A stretch of 20,501 nt of DNA from Penium margaritaceum (Eukaryota > Streptophyta > Zygnematophyceae > Desmidiales > Peniaceae), in NCBI GenBank assembly GCA_023375785.1, contig SZWC01001618.1, positions 201,547-222,047 on the forward strand, given 5' to 3'. Within the stretch, counting starts at the first letter, position 1. Each line of letters begins with the position of its first letter. The notes beneath the pieces were generated by a model. It ran no database searches and was not told the DNA's origin. It saw only the letters and a list, made by a program, of their open reading frames with translations. The position numbers were made by a program, and so were the translations under genes. Shown here piece by piece: positions 18,655-20,501 of this stretch.

Positions 18655-19008
18655 AGTGCATATGAGTGCGTGTAAGTGCGTGTAAGTCATGTAAGTACGT
18701 GTAATTGCATGTAAGTGCGTGTAAGTGCGTGTAAGTACGTGTAAGTGCGTGTAAGTATGTGTAAGTTTATTTAAGTTTGTGTAAGTGCATGTAAGAGCGT
18801 GTAAGTGCGTGTAAGTGCGTGTAAGTGTGTGTAAGTGCGTGTAAGTGTGTGTATGTACGTGTAAGTACGTTTAAGTGCGTGTAAGTACGTGTAAGTATGC
18901 GTAAATGCATGTAAGTGCGTGTAAGTACGTGTAAGTGCGTGTAAGTGCGAGTAAGTGTGAGTAAGTGCTTGTAAGTATGTATAAGTGCGTGTAAGTATGT
19001 GTAAGTGT
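18655..19008 (+). repeat. Divergent monomer background after the 81-bp array
   Basis: Ordinary substituted monomers resume immediately, with a 9-bp unit near 18687 (TAAGTCATG). No gene-like signal. Confidence 0.8.
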
Positions 19009-19187
19009 GTGTAAGTGCGTGTAAGTGCATGTAAGTGCATGTAAGTTCATGTAAGTGCGTGTAAGTTTGTGTAAGTGTGTTTAAGTGCGTGTAAGTGCGT
19101 GTAAGTGCATGTAAGTGCATGTAAGTTCATGTAAGTGCGTGTAAGTTTGTGTAAGTGTGTTTAAGTGCGTGTAAGTGCGTGTAAGTG
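19009..19187 (+). repeat. 80-bp tandem duplication (about 2.2 copies)
   Basis: GTAAGTTCAT occurs at 19041 and 19121, with two preceding GTAAGTGCAT and the following GTAAGTTTGT, GTAAGTGTGT and TTAAGTGCGT identical in both copies. Confidence 0.9.
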
Positions 19188-19287
19188 TGTGTAAGTGTGT
19201 GTAAGTGCATATAAGTGCAAGTAAGTGCGTGTAAGTACGTGTAAGTGTGTGTAAGTGCGTGTAAGTGCGTGTAAGTGCGTGTAAGTG

Positions 19288-19296
19288 CGGTTTAAG
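19288..19296 (+). repeat. CGGTTTAAG register-shift motif, GTGGGT subfamily
   Basis: Followed by TTGGTCTGATTTTG, TGTTAGTTCA and TGTAAATGCG, colinear with the 81-bp HOR unit but diverged. It is the nearest relative downstream of the array. Confidence 0.75.
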
Positions 19297-19382
19297 TTGG
19301 TCTGATTTTGTGTTAGTTCATGTAAATGCGTGTATGTTTGTGCAAGTGCGTGTAAGTGCGTGTAAGTGCGTGTAAGTGTGTG

Positions 19383-20057
19383 TAAGTGTGTGTAAGTGCG
19401 TGTAAGTGCTCATAAGCGCGTGTCAGTGCATGTAAGTACGTGTAAGTGTGTGTAAGTGTGTGTAAGTACGTATAAGTGCGTGTAAGTACGTGTAAGTACG
19501 TGTAAGTGCGTGTATGTACGTATAAGTGTGTGTAAGTGCGTGTAAGTGCTCATAAGCGCGTGTCAGTGCATGTAAGTACGTGTAAGTGTGTGTAAGTGTG
19601 TGTAAGTACGTATAAGTGCGTGTAAGTACGTGTAAGTACGTGTAAGTGCGTGTATGTACGTATAAGTGTGTGTAAGTGCGTGTAAGTGCTCATAAGCGCG
19701 TGTCAGTGCATGTAAGTACGTGTAAGTGTGTGTAAGTGTGTGTAAGTACGTATAAGTGCGTGTAAGTACGTGTAAGTACGTGTAAGTGCGTGTATGTACG
19801 TATAAGTGTGTGTAAGTGCGTGTAAGTGCTCATAAGCGCGTGTCAGTGCATGTAAGTACGTGTAAGTGTGTGTAAGTGTGTGTAAGTACGTATAAGTGCG
19901 TGTAAGTACGTGTAAGTACGTGTAAGTGCGTGTATGTACGTATAAGTGTGTGTAAGTGCGTGTAAGTGCTCATAAGCGCGTGTCAGTGCATGTAAGTACG
20001 TGTAAGTGTGTGTAAGTGTGTGTAAGTACGTATAAGTGCGTGTAAGTACGTGTAAGT
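19383..20057 (+). repeat. 140-bp higher-order repeat, about 4.8 copies
   Basis: CATAAGCGCG occurs at 19411, 19551, 19691, 19831 and 19971. The 14-monomer unit also contains TGTCAGTGCA and TGTATGTACG. Copies look identical by eye. The array stops at 20057, where TGTAAGTACG becomes TGTAAGTGTG; the sequence across this exit (20038-20108) is identical to 13491-13561. Confidence 0.95.
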
Positions 20058-20501
20058 GTGTGCAAGTGCGTATAAGTGCATGTAAGTGTGTGTAAGTATG
20101 TGTAAGTATGTGTAAGTGCGTATAAGTGCGTATAAGTGCGTGTAAGTGCATATAAGTGTGTATAAGTACGTTTAAGTGCGTCTAAGTGCGTGTAAGTGCG
20201 TGTGAGTATGTGTAACCGTGTGTAAGTATGTATCAGTGCGTGTAAGTGCGTGTAAGTGCGGTTTAAGTGCGTGTTAGTTCGTGCAAGTTCTTTGTGTATG
20301 TGCGTGTAAGTACGTGTAAGTGCGTGTAAGTGCATGTAAGTTCGTGTAAGTGTTTGTAAGTGCGTATAAGTGCATGTAAGTGCGTGTAAGTACGTGTAAG
20401 TGCGTTTAAGTGCGAGTAAGTATGTATTAGTAAGTGTAAGTATGTGTAAAAGCGTGAAAGTGTGTGTAAGTGCGTGTAAGTGCGTGTAAGTGCGTGTAAG
20501 T
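20058..20501 (+). repeat. Divergent monomer background to the window edge
   Basis: Substituted monomers, with a CGGTTTAAG motif at 20259-20267 and an irregular TTCTTTGTGTATG at 20287-20299. The window ends in perfect monomers, so the array continues beyond it. Confidence 0.8.
20259..20267 (+). repeat. CGGTTTAAG register-shift motif
   Basis: An 11-bp unit followed by TGCGTG, TTAGTTCGTG and CAAGTTC. The downstream context is diverged from both main subfamilies. Confidence 0.65.

Larger units (their letters stand above)
1..20501 (+). repeat. 10-bp monomer satellite array filling the whole window
   Basis: The window is an uninterrupted tandem array of TAAGTGCGTG (+ strand). Common monomer variants are TAAGTGTGTG, TAAGTGCATG, TAAGTACGTG, TAAGTTTGTG, TAAGTTCGTG and TAAGTGCGTA. 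Register is kept for hundreds of bases and shifts only at rare indels, for example 8-bp spacings near 651-659 and 1202-1210, 9-bp spacings near 2831 and 18687, and 11-bp units at the GGTTTAAG sites. The + strand is rich in G and T with C at about one base in ten, so strand asymmetry is strong. The first and last bases are inside the array, so its true ends are not seen. No unique sequence, transposon terminus or gene interrupts it. A eukaryotic satellite or minisatellite is the only reading I can support; its chromosomal position (pericentromeric, subtelomeric or interstitial) cannot be told from sequence alone. Confidence 0.97.

Noticed and set aside
1-20501. Telomeric repeat made by telomerase
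   Set aside because: The G/T-rich strand is suggestive, but monomers are highly diverged, HORs are nested inside, and no known telomere motif matches TAAGTGCGTG as far as I know. Telomerase products are usually far more uniform.
1-20501. Centromeric satellite
   Set aside because: Nested HORs are typical of some centromeres, but a 10-bp monomer is short for that role and no CENP-B-box-like motif or chromosomal context is visible. Possible but not supportable.

Overview
The whole window is one tandem-repeat (minisatellite/satellite) array. I find no protein-coding gene, tRNA, rRNA, transposon or CRISPR locus. The base unit is a 10-bp monomer, TAAGTGCGTG on the + strand (CACGCACTTA on the - strand). 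It runs from base 1 to base 20501, roughly 2,000 monomers, with frequent substitutions and rare indels. Both ends of the window are still in repeat register, so the real array is longer than what is shown. Such a long, degenerate, hierarchically organised satellite points to a eukaryotic nuclear genome, probably from a long-read assembly. Nothing here identifies the species or the chromosomal position.

Layout. About 75% of the window is divergent monomer background (for example 1-1877, 2066-3121, 3315-5740, 7770-8460, 9069-10045, 12312-13282, 14051-15068). Local higher-order repeats (HORs) are superimposed on it. Four are real multi-copy arrays: a 30-bp unit x16 (5741-6220), a 50-bp unit x9.5 (7294-7769), an 81-bp unit x44 (about 15069-18654) and a 140-bp unit x4.8 (19383-20057). 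The rest are about two-copy tandem duplications of 80, 90, 100, 110, 120, 140, 240 and 271 bp. Almost all periods are whole multiples of 10 bp. The exceptions, 81 and 271, each contain one 11-bp unit.

Dispersed variants. The 11-bp unit is a recurring motif, (C/T)GGTTTAAG, seen at about 19 scattered sites and once in every copy of the 81-bp HOR. Each occurrence moves the 10-bp register by one base. A probable ancestor of the 81-bp HOR lies at 14166-14223, where 58 bp are identical. A second dispersed family has the core GCGAGTTCG. Colinear paralogous blocks (10386-10595 with 12569-12778; 5453-5710 with 14770-14986) show that longer segments were duplicated before the present local expansions.

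Reading frames. The perfect monomer has no stop on the - strand in any frame and a TAA in every frame on the + strand. Long - strand ORFs encoding degenerate THLHALTRTY decapeptides are therefore an arithmetic by-product of the repeat, not evidence of genes. Where the repeat changes (the 81-bp HOR), all six frames close.

What may be biologically interesting is physical: a TA/AA step every 10 bp with GC 5 bp out of phase (a nucleosome-wrapping pattern), one CpG per 10 bp, a GTAAGT splice-donor-like hexamer in most units, and an alternating purine-pyrimidine stretch in each unit.
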